Assembly: GCF_002812705.1 (NCBI RefSeq)
Contig: NZ_CP025030.1
Location: 5,828,001 to 5,892,000, forward strand
Source: Achromobacter spanius
Lineage (GTDB): Bacteria > Pseudomonadota > Gammaproteobacteria > Burkholderiales > Burkholderiaceae_B
Reading direction: 5' to 3'
DNA: 64,000 bases
How positions within the stretch are numbered: position 1 is the first letter of the stretch; each line of letters begins with the position of its first letter. Positions 38,554 to 47,350 of the stretch are shown piece by piece. The translations under genes were made by a program, and so were the position numbers. Below the pieces are notes generated by a model. It was not told where the DNA came from. It did not search any database and worked only from the letters and a program-made list of their open reading frames with translations.

Positions 38554-38781
38554 GGGCCGCCCCAAGGCGGGCTAGCCTCCTTGGGGGGCAGCAAGCGAAT
38601 GCAATGAGCGCAGCGTGGGGGCACACACCCTCGGGCCGCCCCAAGGCGGGCCAGCCCCCTCGGGGGGCAGCAAGCGAATGCAATGAGCGCGGCGTGGGGG
38701 CACACACCCTCGGGCCGCCCCAAGGCGGGCCAGCCCCCTCGGGGGGCAGCAAGCGAATGCAATGAGCGCGGCGTGGGGGCA
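38554..38781. repeat. 79-bp tandem repeat array, 2.9 copies
   Basis: Copies begin at 38554, 38633 and 38712 with period 79, the third stopping after 70 bp. Copies 2 and 3 are identical over the shared part; copy 1 has a few changes (such as CTAGCCTCCTT against CCAGCCCCCTC). Each unit holds two GC-rich palindromes, GCCCCCTCGGGGGGC and the GCCGCCCCAAGGCGGGC block, so it is REP-like. The array ends 11 bp before the -10-like TATAAC of the pnt genes. There are no spacers, so it is not CRISPR. Confidence 0.9.
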
Positions 38782-38792
38782 GGATTAGCGTG

Positions 38793-38798
38793 TATAAC
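38793..38798 (+). promoter_or_regulatory. Possible -10 box of the pnt operon
   Basis: TATAAC, preceded by GTG, 30 bp before the pntAA ATG at 38828 and 11 bp after the repeat array. Any -35 box would lie within the last repeat copy. A GAGGAGAGG ribosome-binding site follows. Confidence 0.4.
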
Positions 38799-38827
38799 TA
38801 CGGCGAACCTGCTGAGGAGAGGCGTCG

Positions 38828-39946
38828 ATGCACATCGGGATACCAAAAGAGACCCGAGACGGGGAAACCCGTGTCGCAGCAACACCGGAGACCGTCAAGA
38901 AGTACCTGGGCGGCAAACACACCGTTGTCGTGGAGCGTGGGGCAGGCGCCGCCGCCCGCTATCCGGACGACGCCTATGAGGCCGCGGGCGCCACGCTCGG
39001 TTCCGCCCAGGATGCCCTGGGCGCGGAACTCGTCCTGAAGGTTCGCGCCCCCTCCCCCACCGAATTGCCCCACATGAAACCGGGCGCCGTCGTCATCGGC
39101 ATGCTCGACCCGTTCGACGCCGAAGGCATTGAACACATGGCCGCCACGGGGCTTACCGGCTTCGCCCTGGAGGCAGCCCCCCGCATCACGCGCGCGCAAA
39201 GCCTTGATGTGCTGTCTTCGCAGGCCAACCTGGCCGGCTACAAGGCCGTGCTGCTGGCCGCGCACCACTACGGCCGGCTGATTCCCATGATGATGACCGC
39301 GGCCGGCACCCTGAAAGCCGCGCGCGCCGTCGTGCTGGGCACCGGGGTCGCCGGGTTGCAGGCCATCGCCACGGCCAAGCGGCTGGGCGCGGTGGTCGAA
39401 GCGTCCGACGTACGCCCCGCCGCGCGGGAACAGGTTGAGTCGCTGGGCGCCAAGTTCATCGACGTGCCTTTCGAGACCGACGAGGAACGCGAAATTGCCG
39501 AAGGCAAGGGCGGCTATGCGCGCGCCATGCCTCCCGGGTGGATGGCGCGTCAGGCAGCGCTCGTGTCTGAACGCTGCAAGCAGGCCGACATCGTCATCAC
39601 CACCGCGCTGATCCCCGGCCGCCCCGCGCCGACCCTGGTGTCCGCCGACACCGTTGCCGCCATGCGGCCCGGCTCGGTGCTGGTCGACCTGGCCGTTGAG
39701 CGCGGCGGCAATTGCCCGCTGTCCGAAAAAGGCCAGATCGTTGAAAAGCATGGCGTGACGATCATCGGCCTGACCAACCTGCCGGGCCTGGTCGCCACCG
39801 ACGCGTCCGCGCTCTATGCGCGCAACGTCATGGACTTCCTGAAGCTCATCATCAATGCGGACGGCGCGCTGGCGATCCAGCGCGACGATGAAATCGTGGT
39901 GGCCTGCCTGGTATGCGAAGGCGGCAATGTGGCGCGGAGGACTTGA
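38828..39946 (+). CDS. pntAA: NAD(P) transhydrogenase subunit alpha part 1 (domain I)
   Basis: 372 residues, matching the first part of split alpha subunits. It begins [20 protein letters not shown], the standard start of the alanine-dehydrogenase/PNT family, and has the Rossmann loop [20 protein letters not shown] that binds NAD(H). In this enzyme hydride transfer from NADH to NADP+ is coupled to proton entry. It has a good GAGGAGAGG ribosome-binding site and is followed by the second alpha gene 2 bp later. Confidence 0.95.
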   Translation: MHIGIPKETRDGETRVAATPETVKKYLGGKHTVVVERGAGAAARYPDDAYEAAGATLGSAQDALGAELVLKVRAPSPTELPHMKPGAVVIGMLDPFDAEGIEHMAATGLTGFALEAAPRITRAQSLDVLSSQANLAGYKAVLLAAHHYGRLIPMMMTAAGTLKAARAVVLGTGVAGLQAIATAKRLGAVVEASDVRPAAREQVESLGAKFIDVPFETDEEREIAEGKGGYARAMPPGWMARQAALVSERCKQADIVITTALIPGRPAPTLVSADTVAAMRPGSVLVDLAVERGGNCPLSEKGQIVEKHGVTIIGLTNLPGLVATDASALYARNVMDFLKLIINADGALAIQRDDEIVVACLVCEGGNVARRT

Positions 39947-39948
39947 AC

Positions 39949-40266
39949 ATGGAAGCGATCAACCCCACCCTGATGAACCTCATCATCTTCGTGTTGGCCA
40001 TCTATGTCGGCTATCACGTCGTCTGGAATGTCACACCCGCCTTGCATACACCGCTGATGGCGGTCACCAACGCCATCTCGGCCATCATCATCGTGGGCGC
40101 CATGCTGGCGGCCGCGCTGACCGAAGGCGGGCTGGCGCGCGGCATGGGCGTGTTCGCGGTCGCGCTTGCCGCGGTGAACGTTTTTGGCGGCTTTCTCGTC
40201 ACGCGGCGCATGCTGGAAATGTTCAAGAAAAAAGACCGCAAGCCGGGCAAGGAGGAAGCGAAATGA
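39949..40266 (+). CDS. pntAB: NAD(P) transhydrogenase subunit alpha part 2 (membrane domain)
   Basis: 105 residues from ATG 39949; the stop of pntAA is 2 bp upstream. Three membrane helices: [18 protein letters not shown], the [16 protein letters not shown] segment, and [20 protein letters not shown], followed by the cytoplasmic [16 protein letters not shown] tail. This is the membrane part of the alpha subunit in bacteria with a split subunit, working with pntB to conduct protons. Its stop overlaps the pntB start by 4 bp (ATGA). Confidence 0.95.
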   Translation: MEAINPTLMNLIIFVLAIYVGYHVVWNVTPALHTPLMAVTNAISAIIIVGAMLAAALTEGGLARGMGVFAVALAAVNVFGGFLVTRRMLEMFKKKDRKPGKEEAK

Positions 40267-41702
40267 TCTCGCTGAATCTGGTCACCCTGCTTTATCTGAT
40301 CGCCTCGATCTGCTTCATCCAGGCGCTGAAGGGGCTGTCGCATCCGACCACATCGCGGCTGGGCAACGCCTTCGGCATGGCCGGCATGGCGATCGCGGTG
40401 CTGACCACGGCGGCGCTCATCATCGGCCTGGCGCGCGAGGGCACCGCCACCATCGGCCTGGGCTGGGTCGTGCTGGGCCTGCTGGTGGGCGGCTCCATCG
40501 GCACCTTGATGGCGCGCCGCGTCGAGATGACGAAGATGCCCGAACTGGTTGCCTTCATGCACAGCATGATCGGCCTGGCGGCGGTGGCCATCGCGGTGGC
40601 GGTGGTGGCCGAACCGCATGCGTTCGGCATCGTGCCGGCCGGCATGCTGATTCCCACCGGCAACCGCTTCGAGCTCTTCATCGGCACGTTCGTGGGCGCC
40701 ATCACGTTCTCGGGTTCGGTCATCGCGTTCGGCAAGCTGTCGGGCAAGTACAAGTTCCGGCTGTTCCAAGGCGCGCCCGTCGTCTTTTCCGGCCAGCACA
40801 TGCTGAACCTGGCGCTGGCGCTCGTGATGCTAGGCTGCGGCGTGTGGTTCATGCTGACGCAGGAATGGACGCCCTTCATCATCATGACGCTGATCGCCTT
40901 CGTGCTGGGCGTGCTGATCATCATTCCGATCGGCGGCGCCGACATGCCGGTGGTGGTGTCGATGCTGAACAGCTACTCGGGCTGGGCGGCGGCCGGCATC
41001 GGTTTTTCGCTCAACAACCCGATGCTGATCATTGCCGGCTCGCTGGTGGGGTCGTCTGGCGCCATCCTGTCCTACATCATGTGCAAGGCGATGAACCGTT
41101 CGTTCTTCAACGTGATACTGGGCGGCTTCGGCGGGCAGGCGAGCGGCGCGGCGGATGCGGGCGCGGCGCAGCAGCGCAGCGTCAAGTCGGGCAGCGCGGA
41201 TGATGCGGCCTTCCTCATGAGCAACGCTGAAAGCGTCACCATCGTGCCGGGCTACGGCCTGGCCGTGGCACGCGCGCAGCACGCGCTGAAAGAACTGGCG
41301 ACCAAGCTCACCGAGCGCGGCGTGACAGTCAAGTACGCGATACACCCCGTCGCCGGCCGCATGCCGGGCCACATGAACGTGCTGCTGGCCGAAGCGGAAG
41401 TACCCTACGACCAGGTCTTCGAAATGGAAGACATCAACAGCGAGTTCGCGCAGACCGACGTGGTGCTGGTGCTGGGCGCCAACGACGTGGTCAACCCCGC
41501 CGCCAAGAACGACCCCAAGTCGCCCATTGCCGGCATGCCCATTCTTGAGGCCTACAAGGCGCGCACCGTGATCGTGAACAAGCGCTCCATGGCCTCGGGA
41601 TACGCCGGCCTGGACAACGAATTGTTCTACATGGACCGCACGATGATGGTGTTCGGCGACGCGAAGAAAGTGCTGGAAGACATGGTGAAAGCGGTCGAAT
41701 AG
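40263..41702 (+). CDS. pntB: NAD(P) transhydrogenase subunit beta
   Basis: 479 residues from ATG 40263, overlapping pntAB by 4 bp. About nine membrane helices (residues 1 to about 270) precede the NADP(H)-binding domain III, which has [22 protein letters not shown] and the [15 protein letters not shown] motif. [20 protein letters not shown] is a strongly conserved membrane stretch. It completes the PntAA/AB/B complex. The gene converges with glcF. Confidence 0.96.
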   Translation: MISLNLVTLLYLIASICFIQALKGLSHPTTSRLGNAFGMAGMAIAVLTTAALIIGLAREGTATIGLGWVVLGLLVGGSIGTLMARRVEMTKMPELVAFMHSMIGLAAVAIAVAVVAEPHAFGIVPAGMLIPTGNRFELFIGTFVGAITFSGSVIAFGKLSGKYKFRLFQGAPVVFSGQHMLNLALALVMLGCGVWFMLTQEWTPFIIMTLIAFVLGVLIIIPIGGADMPVVVSMLNSYSGWAAAGIGFSLNNPMLIIAGSLVGSSGAILSYIMCKAMNRSFFNVILGGFGGQASGAADAGAAQQRSVKSGSADDAAFLMSNAESVTIVPGYGLAVARAQHALKELATKLTERGVTVKYAIHPVAGRMPGHMNVLLAEAEVPYDQVFEMEDINSEFAQTDVVLVLGANDVVNPAAKNDPKSPIAGMPILEAYKARTVIVNKRSMASGYAGLDNELFYMDRTMMVFGDAKKVLEDMVKAVE

Positions 41703-41730
41703 ACCGCTGATTGCCCCAAGCCCAAGAGGT

Positions 41731-41760
41731 CCACGAATGCCTGACCACAGGCATTCGTGG
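41731..41760. terminator. Bidirectional terminator between pntB and glcF
   Basis: CCACGAATGCCT (41731-41742) and AGGCATTCGTGG (41749-41760) form a 12-bp perfect stem around GACCAC. It has no strong T-run but lies exactly between convergent genes, 28 bp after pntB and 20 bp after glcF. Confidence 0.6.
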
Positions 41761-41779
41761 CAGGCAGCACGGTCCGCCC

Positions 41780-43015
41780 CTACGTCGCAGCCACTTGGCG
41801 CAACTGCTCGTCCACCACTTCCACCCAATGCCGCACCGGCGTGTCGGTGCCGCTTTGCAGATGGCCGATGCAGCCGATGTTGGCCGACAGGATCACGTCT
41901 GGCCCACCGGCAGCAATAGCGCCCAGTTTGCGGTCGCGCAGTTCCAGCGCGATCTCCGGGTTCAACACGGAATACGCCCCCGCCGATCCGCAGCACAGAT
42001 GCGGGTCGGCGAAGGGCTGCAGGTTGAATCCCAAGTCCACCAGCAGTTGCTCGGACAAGGGCCGCAAGCCCTGCCAGTGTTGCAGCGTGCACGGCGGATG
42101 AAAGGCGGCACGCACGCCATCAGGCAAGCGCGCGCGCAGTTGCGCGGCATGCGGCGCCACGATCTCGGCCACGTCCTTGACCAGCGCGACGATATCCGCC
42201 GCCTTCTGCGCGTAGGCGGGATCATGCTTCAAGTGATGCGCGTATTCCTTCACCATCGCGCCGCAGCCGGACGCATTCATGACGATGGCTTCGACCGCGC
42301 CGTCTTGCACCAGCGGCCACCACGCGTCGATGTTGCCGCGCATCTGCGCCAGCGCCGCCTCTTGCGCATCCAGATGGAAACTGACCGCGCCGCAGCACCC
42401 CGCGCCCGGCGCAATGCGCGCACCGATACCCACTGCGTCCAGCACCCGGATGGTGGCGGCATCAATCGTGGGCATCATGGCCGGCTGCACGCAACCGGCC
42501 AGCATCAGCACTTGCCGCGCGTGCCCCGCAACCTGGGGCAACACGCCCGCATCACGGCGCTCGGGCACCTTGCGCTTGAGCGCATCGGGCAACAGTCCAC
42601 GCATCGCCTGCCCCACCCGCATCGCGGGCGCGAACAGCGGCGACAACATGGCTCGGCGCAGCAGATTGCGCTTGGTCCTGTCGGCCCAGGAACGCGGTAC
42701 GCGCTCGTCGACGATTTTGCGGCCGATATCAATCAAGTGCCCGTACTCCACCCCCGACGGGCAAGTGGTTTCGCAATTGCGGCAGGTCAGGCAGCGGTCC
42801 AGATGCAGTTGCGTGGATTGCGTGGGCGGCGCGCCCTCCAGCACCTGCTTGATCAAATAAATGCGCCCGCGCGGGCTGTCGAGTTCGTCGCCCAGCACCT
42901 GATACGTGGGACAGGTGGCCGTGCAGAAGCCGCAATGCACGCACCGACGCAGAATGGCGTCGGCCTCGTTGCCCAAGTCGGTGTCGCGGGCCCAGGATGC
43001 CAGGTTGGTTTGCAT
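41780..43015 (-). CDS. glcF: Glycolate oxidase iron-sulfur subunit GlcF
   Basis: 411 residues. Two ferredoxin-type 4Fe-4S motifs near the start: CVHCGFCTATCPTY and CLTCRNCETTCPSGVEYG. The C-terminal half has CCG-type motifs (PGAGCCGAVSFH; LCCGSAGAYSVL) that may bind a second type of cluster. GlcF carries electrons from the flavin subunits to the respiratory chain. It starts 6 bp after the stop of glcE in the glcDEF operon. Confidence 0.95.
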   Translation of the reverse strand: MQTNLASWARDTDLGNEADAILRRCVHCGFCTATCPTYQVLGDELDSPRGRIYLIKQVLEGAPPTQSTQLHLDRCLTCRNCETTCPSGVEYGHLIDIGRKIVDERVPRSWADRTKRNLLRRAMLSPLFAPAMRVGQAMRGLLPDALKRKVPERRDAGVLPQVAGHARQVLMLAGCVQPAMMPTIDAATIRVLDAVGIGARIAPGAGCCGAVSFHLDAQEAALAQMRGNIDAWWPLVQDGAVEAIVMNASGCGAMVKEYAHHLKHDPAYAQKAADIVALVKDVAEIVAPHAAQLRARLPDGVRAAFHPPCTLQHWQGLRPLSEQLLVDLGFNLQPFADPHLCCGSAGAYSVLNPEIALELRDRKLGAIAAGGPDVILSANIGCIGHLQSGTDTPVRHWVEVVDEQLRQVAAT

Positions 43016-43021
43016 GACGGG

Positions 43022-44128
43022 CTATAGCTCCAGAACCAGGCGGCCGGGGTTGAACAGGCTGGACGGGTCAAGCTCCTGCTTGAGCCGGCGCGTGATCAGC
43101 GCAACGCCAGGCGCCAGGGGATGGAAGACGCCGTCAACCGGCGGCTTGGAGTTGCCAAGACGGAACAAGGTGGCGTGCCCGCCCATCCTCGCGGCGGTCT
43201 CGCGCAGCGTGGCCGCGTCGTGCTGGCCGGACAGCCAACGCTGCCCACCGCCCCATTCAATCAGGGTCTGGCCCAGGCCCAGCACAGCGGCGGTGGGTGG
43301 CAAGGCAAGACGCCACAAGGGGCGGTCCGGATGAAAAAATTCATGGTTCTGCTCGCGCAGGGACCGCCACCACGCATCGGCCACATCTGGCGCCAACGGG
43401 TCTCCTCCCACGACGCGCCGTGCGCTGGCGATTGCCGGCGGGGCGCCCGACAGGCGCACGTGCATGGCGCCCTCGGCATTGTCATCACCGCCTGTCCAAC
43501 TGGTGGCGGAGATCGGCAAGGGCTTGCCACGCCATAACGCAAAGCTGGCCAAGGCCTGCGCCTGCGTGGCGGGCAGCACCAAGGTCAGCTCTTCCATGGG
43601 GCGGGGCACCACCTTCAACGACACATCCAGAATGGCGCCGAAGATGCCGTGCGATCCGGCCAACAGGCGCGACACATCGTAGCCCGCAACGTTCTTCATG
43701 ACTTCACCGCCGAACGACAGCATCCGCCCTTCTGAATCCAGCAGCCGCGTGCCCAGTACAAAATCACGCAGCGCGCCGGCGCTCATGCGGCGCGGGCCGG
43801 ACAGGCCCGACGCCACGCATCCGCCCACCGTCGCGGTATCCGCGAAGTGCGGCGGTTCAAAGGCCAGCATCTGTCCGTTCTCGGCCAGCGCCGCTTCCAG
43901 TTCGGCCAAGGGCGTTCCCGCGCGCACCGTCACCACCAGCTCGGACGGGTGATAGCTGACGATGCCGCGATACGGCGTCATATCCAACAGGCAGTGACCA
44001 TCTTGCGGCGTGACCGGCCGGTAGTTGCCGTAGAACGCTTTGCTGCCGCCGCCCATCACAAACAGCGGTTTGTGGCCGGCACGGGCCGTCATGACCTGGT
44101 CGCACAATTCCGACAGGACAAAATCCAT
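43022..44128 (-). CDS. glcE: Glycolate oxidase FAD-binding subunit GlcE
   Basis: 368 residues. FAD_binding_4-type domain with GCVASGLSGPRRMSAGALRDFVLGTRLL and MKNVAGYDVSRLLAGSHG, the shortened second flavoprotein subunit of bacterial glycolate oxidase. It begins 11 bp after the glcD stop and ends 6 bp before glcF. The GlcD/E/F complex oxidises glycolate to glyoxylate at the membrane. Confidence 0.95.
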   Translation of the reverse strand: MDFVLSELCDQVMTARAGHKPLFVMGGGSKAFYGNYRPVTPQDGHCLLDMTPYRGIVSYHPSELVVTVRAGTPLAELEAALAENGQMLAFEPPHFADTATVGGCVASGLSGPRRMSAGALRDFVLGTRLLDSEGRMLSFGGEVMKNVAGYDVSRLLAGSHGIFGAILDVSLKVVPRPMEELTLVLPATQAQALASFALWRGKPLPISATSWTGGDDNAEGAMHVRLSGAPPAIASARRVVGGDPLAPDVADAWWRSLREQNHEFFHPDRPLWRLALPPTAAVLGLGQTLIEWGGGQRWLSGQHDAATLRETAARMGGHATLFRLGNSKPPVDGVFHPLAPGVALITRRLKQELDPSSLFNPGRLVLEL

Positions 44129-44139
44129 AGGGATACGTC

Positions 44140-45639
44140 CTAGAAACGAGCGAGATCGGGGAACCGCAACTCACCCGCATGGACGTGCATCTTGCCGTAT
44201 TCGGCGCAACGGGCCAGCGTGGGAATGACTTTTTCAGGATTCAGCAGGCACGGCGGGTCGAACGCCCGCTTGACCGCCAGGAACGCGTCGAGTTCTTCGC
44301 GAGAGAATTGCACGCACATTTGATTTATTTTCTCCATACCCACACCGTGCTCTCCGGTCACGGTGCCTCCTACCTGCACGCACAGCTCAAGAATGGCCGC
44401 GCCGAATTTTTCCGCGCGCTCCACCTCGTCCGGCTTGTTCGAATCAAACAGAATCAGCGGGTGCAGATTGCCGTCGCCCGCGTGGAACACGTTGGCGCAG
44501 CGCAGGCCGAATTCGTCTTCCATCTGTTCGATGGCGCCCAGCACGCGCGCCAGATGGCGACGCGGAATCGTGCCATCCATGCAGTAGTAATCGGGCGACA
44601 CGCGCCCCGCCGCCGGAAACGCATTCTTGCGGCCTGCCCAGAACTTCAGGCGTTCGGCTTCCGACGTGGACACCTGGCAACGTGTGGCGCCGGCATCGCG
44701 GAACACCGCTTCCATCCGCGCGATCTCATGCGCCACTTCGTCGGGCGTGCCGTCGGACTCGCACAGCAGAATGGCTTGCGCGTCCATGTCGTAGCCCGCG
44801 CGTACGAAGGGTTCCACCATGTGCGTGGCGCGGCGGTCCATCATTTCCAGGCCGGCGGGAATCATGCCCGCCGCGATCACCTGCGTGACGGCATTGCCCG
44901 CCGCCTCGACGCTGGAAAAACTGGCCATCACAACCTGCGCGCACGCGGGCTTGGGAATCAGCTTCACGGTCACTTCGGTGACCACGCCCAACATGCCTTC
45001 GGAACCGATGAAGACCGACAGCAGATCCAGCCCCGGCGCATCGGGCGCTTCGGAACCCAGTTCAACGATGTCGCCATCAATCGTGACGACCCGCACACGC
45101 AGCACGTTGTGCACGGTCAGGCCGTACTTCAGGCAGTGCACGCCGCCGGAGTTTTCAGCCACATTGCCGCCGATGGAACAGGCGATCTGGCTGGACGGGT
45201 CCGGCGCGTAATACAAACCATAGGGCGCCGCCGCTTCGGAAATGGCCAGGTTGCGCACGCCGGGCTGCACGACCGCCGTGGCGCTGGCCAAATCGATATG
45301 CTTGATGCGGTTGAATTTGGACAGCCCCAGCAGCACGCCCTGGCTGTGCGGCATGGCGCCGCCCGACAAACCCGTGCCCGCGCCACGCGCCACCACGGGC
45401 GCGTTCAAACGCTTGCAGATCCGCATGACGGCTTGCACGTGTTCTTCGGTTTCAGGCAGGGCAACAACGGCCGGCAGCGCGCGATACAGCGACAGGCCGT
45501 CGCATTCGTAGGGGCGAGTATCTTCCTCGCGGAACAAGACGCAGTGCGCGGGCAACGCGGCCGACAACGCCTCGATGAGCTGCTGCAAGGAATAAGGCGC
45601 CTGCACTTGTGCCAGGCCGGTTTCGACCAGTGAATTCAT
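44140..45639 (-). CDS. glcD: Glycolate oxidase FAD-linked subunit GlcD
   Basis: 499 residues, E. coli GlcD size. The FAD-binding domain has VVARGAGTGLSGGAMPHSQGVLLGLSKFNRI and VVQPGVRNLAISEAAAPYGL; the C-terminal substrate domain carries NVFHAGDGNLHPLILFD and GEHGVGMEKINQM. This is the catalytic subunit of glycolate oxidase. It is first in the operon; no glcC regulator gene is visible. The 5' region before it has no clear promoter. Confidence 0.95.
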   Translation of the reverse strand: MNSLVETGLAQVQAPYSLQQLIEALSAALPAHCVLFREEDTRPYECDGLSLYRALPAVVALPETEEHVQAVMRICKRLNAPVVARGAGTGLSGGAMPHSQGVLLGLSKFNRIKHIDLASATAVVQPGVRNLAISEAAAPYGLYYAPDPSSQIACSIGGNVAENSGGVHCLKYGLTVHNVLRVRVVTIDGDIVELGSEAPDAPGLDLLSVFIGSEGMLGVVTEVTVKLIPKPACAQVVMASFSSVEAAGNAVTQVIAAGMIPAGLEMMDRRATHMVEPFVRAGYDMDAQAILLCESDGTPDEVAHEIARMEAVFRDAGATRCQVSTSEAERLKFWAGRKNAFPAAGRVSPDYYCMDGTIPRRHLARVLGAIEQMEDEFGLRCANVFHAGDGNLHPLILFDSNKPDEVERAEKFGAAILELCVQVGGTVTGEHGVGMEKINQMCVQFSREELDAFLAVKRAFDPPCLLNPEKVIPTLARCAEYGKMHVHAGELRFPDLARF

Positions 45640-45753
45640 GAGCGCAACAATAGCGCGAGCGCACTATGAACACATTCCGGGATTTACCCGCATCCATGGG
45701 ATAAGCGCCTCGCCGGATACGTAACTAGCAGTAATTTCGCGCCTATCCGGCGC

Positions 45754-45783
45754 AAAAAAAGCCGACGGCAAAGGCGTCGGCTT
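45754..45783 (-). terminator. Terminator after the D-lactate-type dehydrogenase
   Basis: GCCGACG (45761-45767) and CGTCGGC (45775-45781) stem, with A7 on the plus strand giving a T-run on the minus strand. It terminates the dehydrogenase gene 20 bp past its stop and separates it from glcD. Confidence 0.8.
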
Positions 45784-45801
45784 GATGGCGCGTCGAGGGG
45801 T

Positions 45802-47211
45802 TTACCAGGACACGATCTTGCCCGGGTTCAAGATGTTGTTCGGGTCAAACGCATGCTTCAGGCTGCGCATCAGTTCAAGCGCATCGTCGCCATGTTCTTC
45901 CGCCATGAACTGCATCTTGTGCAAGCCCACGCCGTGTTCGCCCGTGCAGGTGCCGTCAGCGGCGATGGCGCGGCGCACGAGGTTATGGTTAATCGTTTCC
46001 GACTCTTCCCATTCCTTCGGATTGTCGGCGTCCAACAACATCAGCACATGGAAATTGCCGTCGCCAACGTGGCCAACGATGGTGTACGGGAAGCTGGCGC
46101 GCTCCAACTCTTCGACGGTGTCGCGCACGCAGTCGGCCAGGCGCGAGATCGGCACGCACACGTCGGTGGTGCTGGCGCGGCAGCCGGGCCGCAATTGCAG
46201 GCCGGCAAAGTAGGCGTTGTGGCGCGCCGTCCACAGGCGGCTGCGGTCTTCGGGGCGTTCGGCCCATTCGAAGTCCATGCCGCCATGTTCGGCGGTAATG
46301 GCTTGCACGGTTTCGGCTTGCTCTTGCACGCCGGCCGGGCTGCCATGGAATTCAAACACCAGCAGCGGCGTTTCGCGCAGGCTCAGCTTGCTGTACTGGT
46401 TCACCGACCGCACGCTGGCCGCGTCCATGAACTCCACGCGCGCCACCGGCACGCCCATCTGGATGATTTCGATGACGCTTTGCACGGCGTCATCCAGCGT
46501 CTCAAAGTTGCAGACCGCGGCCGACACGGCTTCAGGCTGCGGATACAGGCGAACGGTGACTTCGGTAATGATGCCCAGCGTGCCTTCGCTACCCACGAAG
46601 ATGCGCGTCAGGTCGTAGCCCGCGGACGATTTGCGCGCCCGGCCCGCCGTGCGGACGATGCGCCCATCGGCCGTCACCACGGTCAGCGACATGACGTTTT
46701 CGCGCATGGTGCCGTAGCGCACGGCATTGGTGCCCGAAGCGCGGGTGGCCGCCATGCCGCCCAAGCTGGCGTCGGCGCCCGGATCAATCGGGAAAAACAA
46801 ACCGGTGCTGCGAATTTCTTCATTGAGCTGCTTGCGCAGCACGCCTGCCTGCACCGTGGCGGTCAGGTCTTCGGCGTTGATGGCCAACACCTGGTTCATC
46901 TGGGAAAGGTCCAGGCTGATGCCGCCCTGGATCGCCAGGATATGGCCTTCCAGCGACGAGCCGGCGCCATAGGGAATCAAGGGAACGCGATGTTCGTTGC
47001 ACAGCTTGGCAACCGCGGCCACGTCTTCGGTGCTGTGGGCGAAGACCACGGCGTCAGGCAGCATGGCGGGATACGGCGATTCGTCGCGGCCGTGATGTTC
47101 ACGGACGGCGGCGGACTCGGACAGGCGGTCGCCAAAGCGCGCGCGCAAGGCATCCAGACAGGCGGCAGGCACCGGACGGCGCAACGTTTCAGCGTGCAAG
47201 GGAGCGTTCAT
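45802..47211 (-). CDS. FAD-linked D-lactate dehydrogenase-type oxidoreductase
   Basis: 469 residues from ATG 47211 (MNAPLHAE); a longer in-frame start exists at 47277. FAD-binding domain with IPYGAGSSLEGHILAIQGGISLDLSQM and FPIDPGADASLGGMAATRASGTNAVRYG, then a C-terminal domain ending HVGDGNFHVLMLLD and GEHGVGLHKMQF. This follows the mitochondrial-type D-lactate dehydrogenase/glycolate-oxidase-like family. Substrate may be D-lactate or another 2-hydroxy acid. It is upstream of glcDEF on the same strand but separated by a terminator. Confidence 0.85.
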   Translation of the reverse strand: MNAPLHAETLRRPVPAACLDALRARFGDRLSESAAVREHHGRDESPYPAMLPDAVVFAHSTEDVAAVAKLCNEHRVPLIPYGAGSSLEGHILAIQGGISLDLSQMNQVLAINAEDLTATVQAGVLRKQLNEEIRSTGLFFPIDPGADASLGGMAATRASGTNAVRYGTMRENVMSLTVVTADGRIVRTAGRARKSSAGYDLTRIFVGSEGTLGIITEVTVRLYPQPEAVSAAVCNFETLDDAVQSVIEIIQMGVPVARVEFMDAASVRSVNQYSKLSLRETPLLVFEFHGSPAGVQEQAETVQAITAEHGGMDFEWAERPEDRSRLWTARHNAYFAGLQLRPGCRASTTDVCVPISRLADCVRDTVEELERASFPYTIVGHVGDGNFHVLMLLDADNPKEWEESETINHNLVRRAIAADGTCTGEHGVGLHKMQFMAEEHGDDALELMRSLKHAFDPNNILNPGKIVSW

Positions 47212-47309
47212 GATCAGCGTGTTCTCGGGGATTTCGCGGAATGCGCGAGGGTTCGCGCGGGTCGCAAGGTTCGTCAACCCAAATATTCTACGCCGCTACG
47301 CATGCTGCA

Positions 47310-47340
47310 CCGCAAACCGCCCCAGGAAGACGGTTTGCGG
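47310..47340 (-). terminator. Hairpin after aroG
   Basis: CCGCAAACCG (47310-47319) and CGGTTTGCGG (47331-47340) form a perfect 10-bp stem 10 bp beyond the aroG stop. No T-run follows on the minus strand, so it may be a Rho-dependent or mRNA-protecting hairpin. Confidence 0.5.
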
Positions 47341-47350
47341 CGTGTCCCGC

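Noticed and set aside
38554..38781. Possible CRISPR array
   Set aside because: Period is 79 bp with no separate spacers; units are nearly identical over full length and contain GC-rich palindromes. No cas gene is nearby.
38468..38885. Minus-strand frames across the repeat array with repeated Ala/Pro-rich peptides
   Set aside because: Repetition comes from the 79-bp DNA units; no ribosome-binding site, and pntAA starts inside the region on the other strand.
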